64,000 nucleotides of DNA from Psychromonas sp. MME1 (GCF_041080865.1 NZ_CP160906.1:2046001-2110000); one strand, 5' to 3'. Numbered from the stretch's first letter, positions 8,995 through 18,909 are shown. Numbers and translations: made by a program. The notes: a model not told the origin generated them from the letters alone.

Positions 8995-10317
8995 ATGATT
9001 AACCCTGTTTTATTGTCTGTCTCAGTCATGCTTGCCCTCTCTTTAATGAGGGTAAATGTGGTCATCGCCCTCTCATTAAGTGCCATGATAGGGGGGTTAA
9101 GTGCGGGTATGTCATTGACAGACACCGTTGCTGTTTTTGAAGGTGGACTTGGCAGTGGCGCAACCATTGCCCTCAGCTATGCCATGCTCGGTGCATTTGC
9201 CGTGGCAATATCGAAATCAGGCATCACTGATTTACTTTCGCAAACGATTATTAAGCGTATTCACGGCAGACACCCTGATCATCTAACCTATGTCATTAAG
9301 TACATACTACTCAGTGTCATTTTATTGATCTCTATCTCTTCGCAAAATATCATTCCTGTACATATTGCCTTTATCCCAATTTTGATTCCGCCACTACTAG
9401 AAGTGTTTAATAAATTGCGTTTAGATCGTCGCTTAATTGCCTGTATACTGACTTTTGGGTTAGTGACTCCCTATATGGTTCTACCAGTCGGTTTTGGTGG
9501 CATTTTTTTGCATAATATTCTATTAAAAAACTTATATGATAATGGTCTACAGGTAACCGCAGACCAAGTTCCCTATGCGATGATACTTCCCGCATTAGGC
9601 ATGCTGACTGGATTATTGATTGCGGTATTTTTCAGTTACCGTAAACCTCGTGACTACACGCCAACGAATACCCCCATAAAAGCGGAAAAAAAACAGTTAC
9701 AAAAAAGTCATCTGATCGTTGCCGCTGTCGCTATTATCACAACATTAGCGATTCAATTAATGTCTGGCTCAATGATCATCGGCTCTTTAGCTGGCTTTAT
9801 GGTGTTTACCTTAGGTGGCGTTATTGCGTGGAAAGAGACGCAAGATGTATTTACTAAAGGAGTTCATATGATGGCAATGATAGGCTTTATTATGATCACT
9901 GCAGCAGGTTTTGCAGCGGTGATGAAAGCCTCTGGAGGAGTCGAAACATTAGTGCAAATGCTATCAACAAGCATCGGCGACAACAAACCATTAGCCGCGT
10001 TACTAATGCTTATTATTGGCTTATTAGTCACCATGGGAATTGGCTCGTCTTTTTCCACGATTCCAATTATTGCAACTATTTATGTTCCCTTAGCCATCGC
10101 CTTTGGTTTTTCGCCAATGGCCATTATTGCCCTTGTCGGCACAGCAGCTGCACTCGGAGATGCCGGTTCACCCGCCTCTGACTCAACGCTTGGGCCAACT
10201 TCAGGGTTAAATGCTGATAATAATCACGACCATATATGGGACAGTGTTGTACCAACTTTTATTCACTATAATTTACCACTCATTATATTTGGTTGGATTG
10301 CGGCAATGAGCTTATAA
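8995..10317 (+). CDS. NhaC/YuiF-type membrane transporter (putative Na+/H+ antiporter family)
   Basis: A 440-residue polytopic membrane protein with about 11-12 hydrophobic helices and no signal peptide. Its start ([20 protein letters not shown]) and a glycine-rich [21 protein letters not shown] block near residue 385 resemble the NhaC-related YuiF family (COG2056), annotated either as Na+/H+ antiporters or as amino acid, for example histidine, transporters. Substrate cannot be decided from sequence. Its placement is odd: it is the only plus-strand gene inside the otherwise leftward flgB-flagellin block, between flgI and flgJ. A Na+ link to a sodium-driven flagellar motor is tempting but purely speculative. 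Confidence 0.8.
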   Translation: MINPVLLSVSVMLALSLMRVNVVIALSLSAMIGGLSAGMSLTDTVAVFEGGLGSGATIALSYAMLGAFAVAISKSGITDLLSQTIIKRIHGRHPDHLTYVIKYILLSVILLISISSQNIIPVHIAFIPILIPPLLEVFNKLRLDRRLIACILTFGLVTPYMVLPVGFGGIFLHNILLKNLYDNGLQVTADQVPYAMILPALGMLTGLLIAVFFSYRKPRDYTPTNTPIKAEKKQLQKSHLIVAAVAIITTLAIQLMSGSMIIGSLAGFMVFTLGGVIAWKETQDVFTKGVHMMAMIGFIMITAAGFAAVMKASGGVETLVQMLSTSIGDNKPLAALLMLIIGLLVTMGIGSSFSTIPIIATIYVPLAIAFGFSPMAIIALVGTAAALGDAGSPASDSTLGPTSGLNADNNHDHIWDSVVPTFIHYNLPLIIFGWIAAMSL

Positions 10318-10322
10318 AAAGC

Positions 10323-10357
10323 AAAAAGGGAAAGCGACTAACTGCTTCCCCTTTTTA
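10323..10357. terminator. Bidirectional terminator between antiporter gene and flgI
   Basis: AAAAAGGGAAAGC pairs with GCTTCCCCTTTTT (one mismatch) around an 8-base loop, with A-rich and T-rich flanks. It can end both the rightward transporter transcript and the leftward flgFGHI transcript. Confidence 0.8.
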
Positions 10358-10386
10358 GCAAGTTAACAATGGTTCTTGCTAACTGA

Positions 10387-11487
10387 TTAAATAATAATTA
10401 ACTCGCCCTGTAATGCACCAGCTTGTTTTAATGCCTCTAAAATCGCCATTAAATCACCCGGTGCTAAACCAACTTCATTTACAGCTCGCACTAAATCATT
10501 AAGACTGACGCCTGAATCAAATTTAAACATACGGCTGTTTTCTTGCGTGATATTAATTGTACTATTATCTGTCGTTTCCGTTCTCCCTCCCGCAAAGGGA
10601 TTTGGCTGCGACACCTCTTTATTTTCACTCACGGTAACACTCACTCCACCGTGCGTGATAGCCGCAGGTAATAATTTAACATCTTGGCCAATAACAATGG
10701 TGCCAGTCCGTGAATTAACAATGATCTTTGCCTTAGCACGAGCAGGCTCAACTTCTAAATTTTCTAATGTAGAAAGATAAGAAACTCGCTGAGATTGATC
10801 TCTCGGTGCAAGTACTCTAACTGAAGTCGCATCCAATAAGGTTGCCGTGTTCTGACCAACCAGATTATTAATAACATCGGCCATTCGTTTTGCCGTGGTA
10901 AAATCCGATTGATGTAAATTTAAGGTAATACTATCACCCTGTGAAAAAGAGGATTTTATCTCACGTTCAACAATAGCCCCATTAGAGATCCGCCCTACTG
11001 TTGGCGTGTTAATCACCACTTTTGAACCATCGGCACCTTCAGCACCAAGACCACCAACCACAAGACTCCCCTGGGCAAGCGCATACACATTACCATCAAC
11101 CCCTTTTAAAAAGGTTTGTAACAATTCCCCACCACGTAAACTTTTTGCTTCCCCAATCGCTGAGACAGTAACGTCAATTTTCTGACCCGCTTTAGTAAAA
11201 GGCTTTAATTCCGCCGTGATTGCCACTGGGGCAACATTTTTGATTTTTAAGCTTTCACCCTCAGGAATATTAATACCAAAATTACGCAGCATTGTCGCAA
11301 AGGATTGCTCAGTAAATTTACTGCTTTTTTCACCAGTCCCCGGTAAACCAACCACTAAACCATAACCAACCAACTGATTACTACGAACGCCTTGCACACT
11401 GGTTAAATCTTTAATACGCGCTGCATAACTATTGCCGACTGATGCAATCAACAGGCTAGTAAATAATAATTTTGTTAATAGTTTCAT
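10387..11487 (-). CDS. flgI: Flagellar P-ring protein
   Basis: A 366-residue FlgI, the normal length. A Sec signal peptide (about residues 1-22, ending SYAA) is followed by [20 protein letters not shown], the invariant mature N terminus. The protein forms the P ring around the rod in the peptidoglycan layer. The C terminus ends [10 protein letters not shown]. It follows flgH by 25 bases and is the last gene of the flgFGHI unit here, because the terminator and the inserted transporter gene separate it from flgJ. Confidence 0.97.
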   Translation of the reverse strand: MKLLTKLLFTSLLIASVGNSYAARIKDLTSVQGVRSNQLVGYGLVVGLPGTGEKSSKFTEQSFATMLRNFGINIPEGESLKIKNVAPVAITAELKPFTKAGQKIDVTVSAIGEAKSLRGGELLQTFLKGVDGNVYALAQGSLVVGGLGAEGADGSKVVINTPTVGRISNGAIVEREIKSSFSQGDSITLNLHQSDFTTAKRMADVINNLVGQNTATLLDATSVRVLAPRDQSQRVSYLSTLENLEVEPARAKAKIIVNSRTGTIVIGQDVKLLPAAITHGGVSVTVSENKEVSQPNPFAGGRTETTDNSTINITQENSRMFKFDSGVSLNDLVRAVNEVGLAPGDLMAILEALKQAGALQGELIII

Positions 11488-11512
11488 ATCTTACCCTTAC
11501 TTGCTAAGTACA

Positions 11513-12184
11513 TTAAATTGGCCAGTATGGGCCATTGAAAAATGCAGTTAACCAGCCCTGTTGTTGAGTATTAGCAAAATCGCCCGTACCACCATACTGA
11601 ATACGTGCATTAGCAACTCGCATCGATGACACTGAATTATCTGAACGAACATCCTCAGAGCGAATAACCCCTTTGATACGAACAAACTCTTCTCCATTAT
11701 TGAGCATCAACCATTTTTCGCCGCGGATCTCAAGGTTACCATTACTCAAAACTCGCGTCACATTGACGGTAATACTCCCCTTTAAGCTATTGCTTTGGTC
11801 GGCATCTGCATCACCTTCGAATTTACTTTTTCCTGAGAGACCAATACTTGCTCCAGAAACTTTTCCAAAATGAGGCAGGTCAGATTCTGCGACCGTTAAA
11901 TCATACCCATTTTTCTTCTCTAGGCTGCTCCCTGCTTTTTTCTTTGCCGTGGTTGCCTCTTCTAAATAGACGGTGATAATGTCACCTATTCGATGTGCTT
12001 TAATATCTGAATAGAGATTATTAGCATAGCTATCTTGAAACAGAGATCCCGTTGCAGCGACGTTATAATCAGCTTCAATCGGCTCAACAGGAACAAACTC
12101 AGGATCATCTTTCGAGGCTTGATTCGGTAACGAAGTACAGCCAGCCAGTACCATTAAGTTTAAACATATTATCAATTTACGCAT
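11513..12184 (-). CDS. flgH: Flagellar L-ring lipoprotein
   Basis: About 223 residues with an N-terminal lipoprotein signal whose lipobox is LAGC (Cys about 16). It forms the outer-membrane L ring. Family motifs seen include LFQDSYANNLYSDIKAHRIGD and the C-terminal GEKWLMLNNGEEFVRIKGVIR region. The start is ambiguous: a GGAGGAT site lies two bases before one ATG (12187) and five bases before the next (12184); the second gives better spacing and a compact signal peptide. The ORF could also open at 12196, which overlaps the flgG stop as TAATG. Confidence 0.95.
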   Translation of the reverse strand: MRKLIICLNLMVLAGCTSLPNQASKDDPEFVPVEPIEADYNVAATGSLFQDSYANNLYSDIKAHRIGDIITVYLEEATTAKKKAGSSLEKKNGYDLTVAESDLPHFGKVSGASIGLSGKSKFEGDADADQSNSLKGSITVNVTRVLSNGNLEIRGEKWLMLNNGEEFVRIKGVIRSEDVRSDNSVSSMRVANARIQYGGTGDFANTQQQGWLTAFFNGPYWPI

Positions 12185-12195
12185 CATATCCTCCA

Positions 12196-12983
12196 TTATA
12201 GCTGTTGACTGACGTAGGATAGCATTTCATCAACTGCTGAAATTACCTTAGAATTCATCTCATAAACACGTTGACTCTCAATCAAATTAACTAACTCTTC
12301 GGTCACATTAACATTAGAGGTTTCTAACATCCCTTGACGTAAAAAACCCATACCATCATTACCGGGCACTCCTTGAAGTGGCGCGCCACTGGCTCCGGTT
12401 TCCGTATATAAATTTTCACCAATCGGCTCAAGGCCAGAAGGGTTAATAAAATCATTAACATTCAACTGCCCCACCACTTGATTCTCTGCTTGCCCAGGAA
12501 TACGTACCGAGACCTCACCCTGAGCACCAACACTAATAGAGAGTGCATTAGCCGGAATTTGTACCTGAGGTAAAAGTGGGTAGCCCGCACCAGGGGTAAC
12601 AATAATGCCATCTTCGTTAAGCTGAAATTGACCATTACGTGTATAACTAGAGCTACCATCTGGCATCTCTATTTCGAAAAAACCGCTACCGTCTATCATA
12701 ATGTCTAAAGAGTTATTGGTTGTGAGCACATTACCCTGTGAAAAATTCTTTTGTACTGCAACGACTTTAGAACCCGCCCCAATCATTAATCCAGAAGGTA
12801 GCTTACTGTTCCAGAAGCGCTGGCGCCTGGCTGATTAATATTTTGATAGAGTAAGTCTTCAAATATGGCGCGACTCTTTTTAAAACCGACAGTGCTGGCA
12901 TTCGCCAAATTATTAGAAATAGTAGCCACATTCGTCTGTTGGGAATCTAATCCAGTTTTACTTATCCATAAAGCGGGATGCAT
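12196..12983 (-). pseudogene. flgG: Flagellar distal rod protein, broken by one frameshift
   Basis: Two frames together encode a complete FlgG. The first 65 residues ([20 protein letters not shown]..) run to a premature TAA, and the second frame resumes with [13 protein letters not shown], which directly follows in the family. The shift is at about 12800-12801: AGC-TA-CCT should read AGC-TTA-CCT, so one T is missing. Restored length is 262 residues, close to E. coli FlgG at 260. FlgG builds the distal rod and is indispensable for flagella. The ATG at 12786 of the second part is an internal methionine. The gene sits between flgF and flgH in the normal order. Confidence 0.92.
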
Positions 12984-13039
12984 AATTTTTCTCCTTAAAT
13001 ACTTTAATAGTGATTGTTTACACTGCGCCGTAGGCTAAG

Positions 13040-13786
13040 TTAAACAACACGTAGTAGAGATTCAGACGCTTTGTCCATCTCTTCCGCTTTTTTCATCATT
13101 TTAATTTGCATCTCAAACTGCCGTTGCAAGTTAATTAAACTGGTTAATTCACTCGCGAGATTCACATTAGATGCTTCAAGTGAACCACTTATCAGCTGCA
13201 CTTGATTACTTTCAATTGGTTCAGCACCGTCTATCCGTCTAAATAGACCATCTTTGCCACGTACAATATCTGCATTATTTGGATTCGCTAATTTAATCTG
13301 CGCGATTTCTTCCATCGCTTCAGCGGGTGCGCCAGATGGAAGAATTTCAACCATACCATCACTGCGGATACTAAATTTTTCTACAGGGAGCGGAATGAAA
13401 ATGGGTCCGCCCTGTATATCAACAACTTGATTACCCTTAGAATCAATTAAATAACCCGTTGGATCAAGATTTAGACCTCCATCACGCGTCATCGCTTGCC
13501 CACCTTGCTGCGATTCAACCACAAGCCAGCCATCCCCTTGAATGGCAACATCAAGCTCACGTCCGGTCATTTGCAACGTCCCCTTGTCAAAATTTTGCCC
13601 TGGCTCTTCGGTAATTGAAAACACCCGCGTAGGCAAGCCTTGACCATAAGCTTGCATACTGCGAGCCTGTTCAAAACTCGCTTTAAAAGCGGTTTTATTG
13701 GCATTTGCTAAATTATTACCATGGATTGCCAAAGCATTCATACTCTCTTTGGCACCTGACATTGAGATATAAAGAAAGTTATCCAT
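13040..13786 (-). CDS. flgF: Flagellar proximal rod protein FlgF
   Basis: A 248-residue rod protein of normal length. The N terminus has the flg_bb_rod motif with GNNLANANKTAFK near residue 24, and the C terminus has the matching SLEASNVNLASELTSLINLQRQ segment. It builds the proximal rod with FlgB and FlgC. It is the first gene of a flgFGHI unit: flgE upstream ends with a terminator, and a sigma-54 element precedes flgF. Confidence 0.96.
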   Translation of the reverse strand: MDNFLYISMSGAKESMNALAIHGNNLANANKTAFKASFEQARSMQAYGQGLPTRVFSITEEPGQNFDKGTLQMTGRELDVAIQGDGWLVVESQQGGQAMTRDGGLNLDPTGYLIDSKGNQVVDIQGGPIFIPLPVEKFSIRSDGMVEILPSGAPAEAMEEIAQIKLANPNNADIVRGKDGLFRRIDGAEPIESNQVQLISGSLEASNVNLASELTSLINLQRQFEMQIKMMKKAEEMDKASESLLRVV

Positions 13787-13847
13787 TTTAATTCCTTAAA
13801 CAAGCACGGGCAGTGCGATTTTTTAATAGAGATTTACAACTAATTAA

Positions 13848-13863
13848 AGCAACATATATGCCA
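13848..13863 (-). promoter_or_regulatory. Sigma-54 (-24/-12) promoter of flgFGHI
   Basis: The minus strand reads TGGCATATATGTTGCT, with TGGC, seven bases, TTGC, and exact GG-N10-GC spacing. It lies about 62 bases upstream of the flgF ATG and downstream of the flgE terminator. Confidence 0.78.
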
Positions 13864-13887
13864 ATATATAAGAAGCAGGTAAGCAAA

Positions 13888-13916
13888 CAAAAAAAACGCA
13901 CCTAAAAAGGTGCGCT
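13888..13916 (-). terminator. Rho-independent terminator of flgE
   Basis: On the minus strand a GCGCACC stem, TTTTT loop and GGTGCG are followed by eight T. It sits 27 bases after the flgE stop and ends the flgBCDE transcript. Confidence 0.88.
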
Positions 13917-13942
13917 TCTGGGGGTAAGTTGCAGTAAATAAA

Positions 13943-15340
13943 TTATCTGATCTGCAGGATTGTCTGTTGTAAGGTATTATTTATTTCTAATGCACGCGAA
14001 TTGGCTTGGAAATTACGCTGTGCAGTGATCAAATCAACCAGCTCTGTCGTTAAATTGACGTTTGATTGCTCTAAAGCTGCCGAATTAATCGCACCAAAGG
14101 AGCCAGAAGCGGCCTCTCCAGCAATTGGATCACCTGAATTTTGTGAAGCGATCCAATTCGATCCCGTTTGTGTCAAACCTTGTTCATTACGAAAACGGAC
14201 AATAGCGACACGTGAGAGAGGTTGAGAAGTACCGTTACTGTAGGTCGCTTTTACTAAACCATCACTACCGATTTCAACACCCGTTAAACGTCCCACGGTT
14301 AAACCATCCTGCTCTAACGCCGTTACCTCAAATGACGACGCAAACTGTGTTGGTTCTCTAAAATTTAAATTAAGCGCTTGACTACCATCGGCACCAGGAG
14401 GCAATACCCCAGCTCCATTCACGCCAAGTGGCTCAAAATCTAAATCTGCAGGATCTGATCCGCTATAGGCACCAGTGTCATCAAAGGTCAATACAATACC
14501 AGTATGGGTAACCCCTGCCGCATCGGTATAAGTAGCCGTTTGCGGCGTACCATCAGGCAAGCCATCACCATCGGCATCGATATCATAGACGCCTGATGTT
14601 TCAGCAGGAGGAACTGCGGATTTATCCCAGGCATCGACCGGAATACCATCAACAGTCATAAAAGTAATCCACTGATTCGTTCCAGTATAGGAAGCATTTT
14701 CAGGTTTAATATAATAGGTACTGGCAATATGTGATTGCCCTAATGAATCATAAATGGTTATCGAAGTGGCATTATTATAAGTAGCAGGATCTTGTGGATC
14801 AAAATTAGCAGGATCAAGAGTCGGATCGCCAGCAGGTAAATTTAAGGTAATACCAAGCTGACTTGTTGATACTGGTGTTCCTGCTGTTTCAGGAATTTGA
14901 ATAGGCTCAGTTGTACTTAAACTTACCGATGAAGAACTACCATCCGAGTTAACAGGAAATGCCTGTAGATAGTTACCACTATTATCGACAATGAAATTCT
15001 CACTATTAAGTTTGAAAGTACCTGCTCGCGTATAACTTAAATCTCTATCTCCTATGTTTCCTGAGGTAGCAAAAAAACCACTACCAGTAATCGCTAAATC
15101 CAATGGATTCTGTGTGAATTTCAAGCTTCCTTGATGAAACTGTTGTGCAACGGCTGCAATAGAAGCACCATCACCTGTTTTAGTTTTGCTATTAGAAAAT
15201 AGTGAATTTGCATAAACACTGTCAAATTCTGCACGAGATTCTTTAAAACCAACGGTACCGACATTGGCAATATTATTTGCCGTTGTATCGAGATCCGTTT
15301 GAGCCGCAGCAATACCACTTAATGCAACATTAAAAGACAT
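13943..15340 (-). CDS. flgE: Flagellar hook protein
   Basis: A 465-residue hook subunit. The N-terminal rod-like motif (LDTTANNIANVGTVGFKESR) starts near residue 16. A variable centre contains a DADGDGLPDG calcium-loop-like segment near residue 250. The C terminus ends in the NFQANSRALEINN..LQQTILQIR block that polymerises in the hook core. It follows flgD by 12 bases and is the last gene of the flgBCDE transcript. Confidence 0.96.
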   Translation of the reverse strand: MSFNVALSGIAAAQTDLDTTANNIANVGTVGFKESRAEFDSVYANSLFSNSKTKTGDGASIAAVAQQFHQGSLKFTQNPLDLAITGSGFFATSGNIGDRDLSYTRAGTFKLNSENFIVDNSGNYLQAFPVNSDGSSSSVSLSTTEPIQIPETAGTPVSTSQLGITLNLPAGDPTLDPANFDPQDPATYNNATSITIYDSLGQSHIASTYYIKPENASYTGTNQWITFMTVDGIPVDAWDKSAVPPAETSGVYDIDADGDGLPDGTPQTATYTDAAGVTHTGIVLTFDDTGAYSGSDPADLDFEPLGVNGAGVLPPGADGSQALNLNFREPTQFASSFEVTALEQDGLTVGRLTGVEIGSDGLVKATYSNGTSQPLSRVAIVRFRNEQGLTQTGSNWIASQNSGDPIAGEAASGSFGAINSAALEQSNVNLTTELVDLITAQRNFQANSRALEINNTLQQTILQIR

Positions 15341-15352
15341 AATTATTCCCTC

Positions 15353-16051
15353 TTATTTATTTTCTGCAACTTCAATTGCATCTGTAAGTTTAATACCACC
15401 TAGGCCTTTAAGATTTAAATTAACCCCAGCAGTGCCGCCACCTAAACTAACACTTTGTACGTGTGCGTATGACGCTGTTGTTAACTCTTCACCTTGCCCA
15501 TTAACAACACCGTTAGCTTTTAAAGTATATTGTCCTTCTGGTGCTCTATTCCCTTGAGAATCTAAGCCATCCCATGAAAAACCTTTATTACCCGCACCAA
15601 TATCACCTAAACTAATAGAGCGAATAATATTCCCTGATGAGTCTTCAACGGTAACCATGACGTTATAAGCACCTGTCGCAGTATTAATTGATCCGGATGC
15701 TCCACCTTCGGTATCCAAGTAAGCTTGATTACTTGGAATGAGTACTTTTTTACCAACTAATGAAGAAGCTTCTAATGCTTGACTAGAACTTAATACCGCT
15801 TTCATTCCCGCAAATTCATTACCCATGGTGGTAATGCCTTCAGCAGTAGTAAATGAAGCCATTTGTGCAATCATTTCTGAGTTATCAACCGGTTTGAAAG
15901 GATCTTGATAAGCCAACTGTTGCGAAAGCAAAGCAAAAAAATCTTCTTGATTAAGTTGCTGTTGTGCATCGACCGCTTTATTCGCAGCAACTTGTTCAGG
16001 CGTTAACGGAACGTTTAAATTTAATGAGCTGTAATTATTAATTGATGCCAT
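15353..16051 (-). CDS. flgD: Flagellar hook cap / assembly scaffold
   Basis: A 232-residue FlgD. Residues about 36-75 carry the typical DFFALLSQQLAYQDPFKPVDN segment, and the C-terminal half has the FlgD Ig-like/tudor fold with GFSWDGLDSQGNRAPEGQY. It caps the growing hook and is released when the hook is complete. It is positioned between flgC and flgE with gaps of about 10 bases, consistent with one operon. Confidence 0.96.
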   Translation of the reverse strand: MASINNYSSLNLNVPLTPEQVAANKAVDAQQQLNQEDFFALLSQQLAYQDPFKPVDNSEMIAQMASFTTAEGITTMGNEFAGMKAVLSSSQALEASSLVGKKVLIPSNQAYLDTEGGASGSINTATGAYNVMVTVEDSSGNIIRSISLGDIGAGNKGFSWDGLDSQGNRAPEGQYTLKANGVVNGQGEELTTASYAHVQSVSLGGGTAGVNLNLKGLGGIKLTDAIEVAENK

Positions 16052-16061
16052 AGATTACCCC

Positions 16062-16481
16062 TTAACTTTTGCCCATTTGTAATGTGCGACTTAACATCTG
16101 TTTGGCTGCATCGGCAATTTGAACATTAGTTTGATAGGAACGAGAAGCACTAATCATATTCGCCATCTCCTCCATGACATTAACGTTGGAATGATAGATA
16201 AACCCATCTTGATCAGCTTTAGGATGATTCGGAGCGTATTCCGTTTGCAAAGGCGCATCACTCTCAATAATGCCTTGTACTTTAACGCCAACACTACTAC
16301 TTAAACCACTATTAGCGCGGTTTAATTCTGCGGCAAAAATTGGCTGACGTGAGCGATATGTTTCATCTCTATTGCTGCTAACGCTATTAGCATTAGCTAA
16401 ATTACTTGCGGTTGTATTCAAACGTACAGATTGCGCACTCATACCTGTTGCGGATACATCTAATACTCTTAATAAACTCAT
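16062..16481 (-). CDS. flgC: Flagellar proximal rod protein FlgC
   Basis: A 139-residue rod component of normal length. The N-terminal motif SVRLNTTASNLANANSV and the C-terminal NVNVMEEMANMISASRSYQTN segment are the paired rod-family helices. Operon partner of flgB (21 bases upstream) and flgD. Confidence 0.96.
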   Translation of the reverse strand: MSLLRVLDVSATGMSAQSVRLNTTASNLANANSVSSNRDETYRSRQPIFAAELNRANSGLSSSVGVKVQGIIESDAPLQTEYAPNHPKADQDGFIYHSNVNVMEEMANMISASRSYQTNVQIADAAKQMLSRTLQMGKS

Positions 16482-16502
16482 AGTGATACTCCTAACAAGC
16501 TG

Positions 16503-16904
16503 TTATTGCCCTTTAATTGCTTTGCGCAAACCTGAAATTTTGCTGTTTAAAAAATCTAAACTGGCTTGATACTCTAAACTATTTTTCATAAATAAATTCC
16601 GCTCCACTTCTGCATCAACGGTATTGCCGTCACCCGTATCGGGTTGATTGCCGATTCGATACATTTCACCAGCCTGAGCCATGGAGTAACTTTGAGCAAA
16701 TTTATGACTATCATTGGTACGAGTTAATGAAACACCAGTACGTGATGTCGCATTAGCCAATGCATCTTTAAAGTTAATATCACGCGCTTTATATCCAGGG
16801 GTATCTGCATTCGCTAGGTTACTCGCCAATATTTCAGAACGTTGGGCACGCACACCTAACGTGTGTTGATGAATACCGAGTGCTTTGTCAAAGTTAATCG
16901 CCAT
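16503..16904 (-). CDS. flgB: Flagellar proximal rod protein FlgB
   Basis: A 133-residue FlgB, first gene of the flgBCDE unit. The N terminus has the [19 protein letters not shown] motif; a [21 protein letters not shown] segment leads into the C-terminal helix. A GAGGAGA ribosome site lies six bases before the ATG. A near-perfect sigma-54 promoter lies 25-40 bases upstream, so the predicted leader is only about 14 bases. Confidence 0.96.
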   Translation of the reverse strand: MAINFDKALGIHQHTLGVRAQRSEILASNLANADTPGYKARDINFKDALANATSRTGVSLTRTNDSHKFAQSYSMAQAGEMYRIGNQPDTGDGNTVDAEVERNLFMKNSLEYQASLDFLNSKISGLRKAIKGQ

Positions 16905-16928
16905 AAATTTCTCCTCTCTACGAACAAA

Positions 16929-16944
16929 TGCAAATAGTAGGCCA
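16929..16944 (-). promoter_or_regulatory. Sigma-54 (-24/-12) promoter of flgBCDE
   Basis: The minus strand reads TGGCCTACTATTTGCA, with GG-N10-GC spacing and TTGCA at -12. In Vibrio the flgB operon is a class III gene set driven by sigma-54 with FlrC; here that is inference by analogy. The rest of the 16905-17134 gap holds only the cheR terminator. Confidence 0.8.
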
Positions 16945-17097
16945 AAAATTATTAAATGGGATTTTTTTCAATTATTTTATGAGTTGGTATGGCAACATCG
17001 CCATACAAGATGAATAAACAAAACTTACAGTAGGGGGAAGTAAAGTGAGTCGGTTAATAAACGATTCATTTGCGGCTGTCGTCGCGAGCAAAGTGGC

Positions 17098-17134
17098 AAA
17101 AATTGCCTCTTCATAATGAAAGAGGCAATTTTAA
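17098..17134. terminator. Terminator downstream of cheR
   Basis: AAAATTGCCTCTTTC and its complement form a long stem around a short TTATG-type loop, ending in a T-run on both strands. It separates the leftward cheV-cheR transcript from the flgB promoter. Confidence 0.85.
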
Positions 17135-17962
17135 TTATTTAAGTTTATAAATGATGCCGGGATTACAACGTATCATATCGAAACGAGGCGTTAAGCCCGT
17201 TATTGATTCAGAAGCCCCCAGAATTAAATATCCACCTGGATTTAAAGCATTAGCAAACTGATTTAATATCTTAGATTTAACATCTGCTGAAAAATAGATA
17301 AGGACATTACGGCAAAAAATGACATCAAACTTACCTAGCAGTGCATAGCTATCAAGCAAATTAAAATTTCTAAAGCTGGTCAATTTTTTGACATCTGCTT
17401 TAACTTGCATTTTAGCCGAGCCATCTTTAAGCGGTTCAAAAAACTGTTTTTTACGCTCTGGAGATAAACCACGTGAAAGTGCTAATGTGTCATAAACACC
17501 GCTGTTACACTGTTGCAGCATTGTATTAGAGATATCCGTGCCAATTATTTGCACATTCATGCCTAATATAGACTTCGCTTTTTGATACTCAATGGCGGTC
17601 ATTGCTATCGAATAAGCTTCTTGCCCCGATGAACTCGCTGCAGACCAAATTTTAATACTCTTTTTATTGGCTAGTATTTCTGGGAATATTTTTTGTGGCA
17701 ACAACTCAAAAGGATACTTATCACGAAACCACAATGTTTCATTAGTCGTCATTGCATCAATAACGGCGGTTCTCAATGATCTATTCTTATAACTCATTGA
17801 TTGATTGATTAATTCAGTCAGTGATTGAATTGAAAATTGAGCCATCAAAGGGATTAATCGACTTTTTACAAGGTATTGCTTATTTTCCCCGAGAACGATA
17901 CCACATTGTTGCTCAAGAAAATTAGAAAACTGCTTATAAATATCGTCAGAAAGGGATCTCAC
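17135..17962 (-). CDS. cheR: Chemotaxis protein methyltransferase
   Basis: A 275-residue CheR. An N-terminal helical domain (about 1-80) precedes the SAM-binding methyltransferase domain, with NETLWFRD near residue 93, SSGQEAYSIAM near 130, and FDVIFCRNVLIYF near 213. It methylates glutamates on chemoreceptors with SAM as donor. It follows cheV by 23 bases. The cheV-cheR pair next to flgB is the standard arrangement in Vibrio-type polar flagellar clusters. Confidence 0.96.
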   Translation of the reverse strand: MRSLSDDIYKQFSNFLEQQCGIVLGENKQYLVKSRLIPLMAQFSIQSLTELINQSMSYKNRSLRTAVIDAMTTNETLWFRDKYPFELLPQKIFPEILANKKSIKIWSAASSSGQEAYSIAMTAIEYQKAKSILGMNVQIIGTDISNTMLQQCNSGVYDTLALSRGLSPERKKQFFEPLKDGSAKMQVKADVKKLTSFRNFNLLDSYALLGKFDVIFCRNVLIYFSADVKSKILNQFANALNPGGYLILGASESITGLTPRFDMIRCNPGIIYKLK

Positions 17963-17985
17963 AAATAGTATCTCACTTATTAATA

Positions 17986-18909
17986 TTATTTATCTAAGTT
18001 AGTAGAACGTTGCACTGCTAAAGCTAATTCATCGGGATTAAATTTAGCAATAAAATCATCGGCCCCAACTTTCTCAACCATTGATTGATTGAAAACACCA
18101 CTTAATGAAGTATGCAGAATAATATGTAATCCACATAAATCAGGATCTTTTTTAACCGCAGCGGTTAATGTGTAGCCATCCATTTCTGGCATTTCTACAT
18201 CAGAAATCATTAAAGCGTAACGGTCCGTAACAGGTTGTGTTTTGGATACTTCCTTGAGCAAATCCAGCGCCTCTTTACCATCTTTAACTAAATCACATTC
18301 AAAACCAAGTGTTGATATCGCTTTTTGAATCTGTTTACGCGCAACGGTCGAGTCGTCAGCGACTAAAATGCGTTTATTCATCGCTTTTTCAGATATACCC
18401 TGTGCAATAATATCCGCATTAACTTCAGCATTAACGGGCGCAATTTCATCTAACACTTTTTCAACATCTAAAATCTCAATTAATGTTCCTTCTATATCCG
18501 TAACTGCGGTTAAATAATTTGAACGGCCAACACCATTAGGAGGCGGCAACACATTTTCCCAGTTAATATTTATAATGCGCTCGACCGAGCCCACTAAAAA
18601 CCCCTGAATTGAACGATTATACTCTGTGATGATAATAAAGCGCTCTTCAACGTTATCGATAGCGCGTCCACCTGTCGCCAAATTCAGATCAATAACAGAA
18701 ATAGTTTGTCCTCGTATATGAGCGACACCACGAATGGAAGGATGTAATTTAGGAAGCATTGTCAAAGGTGGGCACTGTAAAACTTCTTTTACCTTGAATA
18801 CGTTAATCCCATAACGTTGAATTCCACCCAATTTAAATAAAAGCAACTCAAGACGATTTTGCCCCACCAATTGTGTTCTCTGATTCACAGAGTCTAAAAT
18901 GCCGGCCAT
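17986..18909 (-). CDS. cheV: Chemotaxis coupling protein CheV (CheW-receiver fusion)
   Basis: A 307-residue protein with a CheW-like domain (about 18-160) joined to a response-regulator receiver domain (about 178-300). The receiver keeps the acidic pair in ILVADDST, the phospho-acceptor Asp in MISDVEMPEMDGY, and the lysine of FIAKFNPDEL. It couples receptors to CheA in a phosphorylation-tunable way. I saw no sigma-54 or sigma-28 element in the gap up to flgA, so its promoter is unassigned. Confidence 0.96.
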   Translation of the reverse strand: MAGILDSVNQRTQLVGQNRLELLLFKLGGIQRYGINVFKVKEVLQCPPLTMLPKLHPSIRGVAHIRGQTISVIDLNLATGGRAIDNVEERFIIITEYNRSIQGFLVGSVERIININWENVLPPPNGVGRSNYLTAVTDIEGTLIEILDVEKVLDEIAPVNAEVNADIIAQGISEKAMNKRILVADDSTVARKQIQKAISTLGFECDLVKDGKEALDLLKEVSKTQPVTDRYALMISDVEMPEMDGYTLTAAVKKDPDLCGLHIILHTSLSGVFNQSMVEKVGADDFIAKFNPDELALAVQRSTNLDK

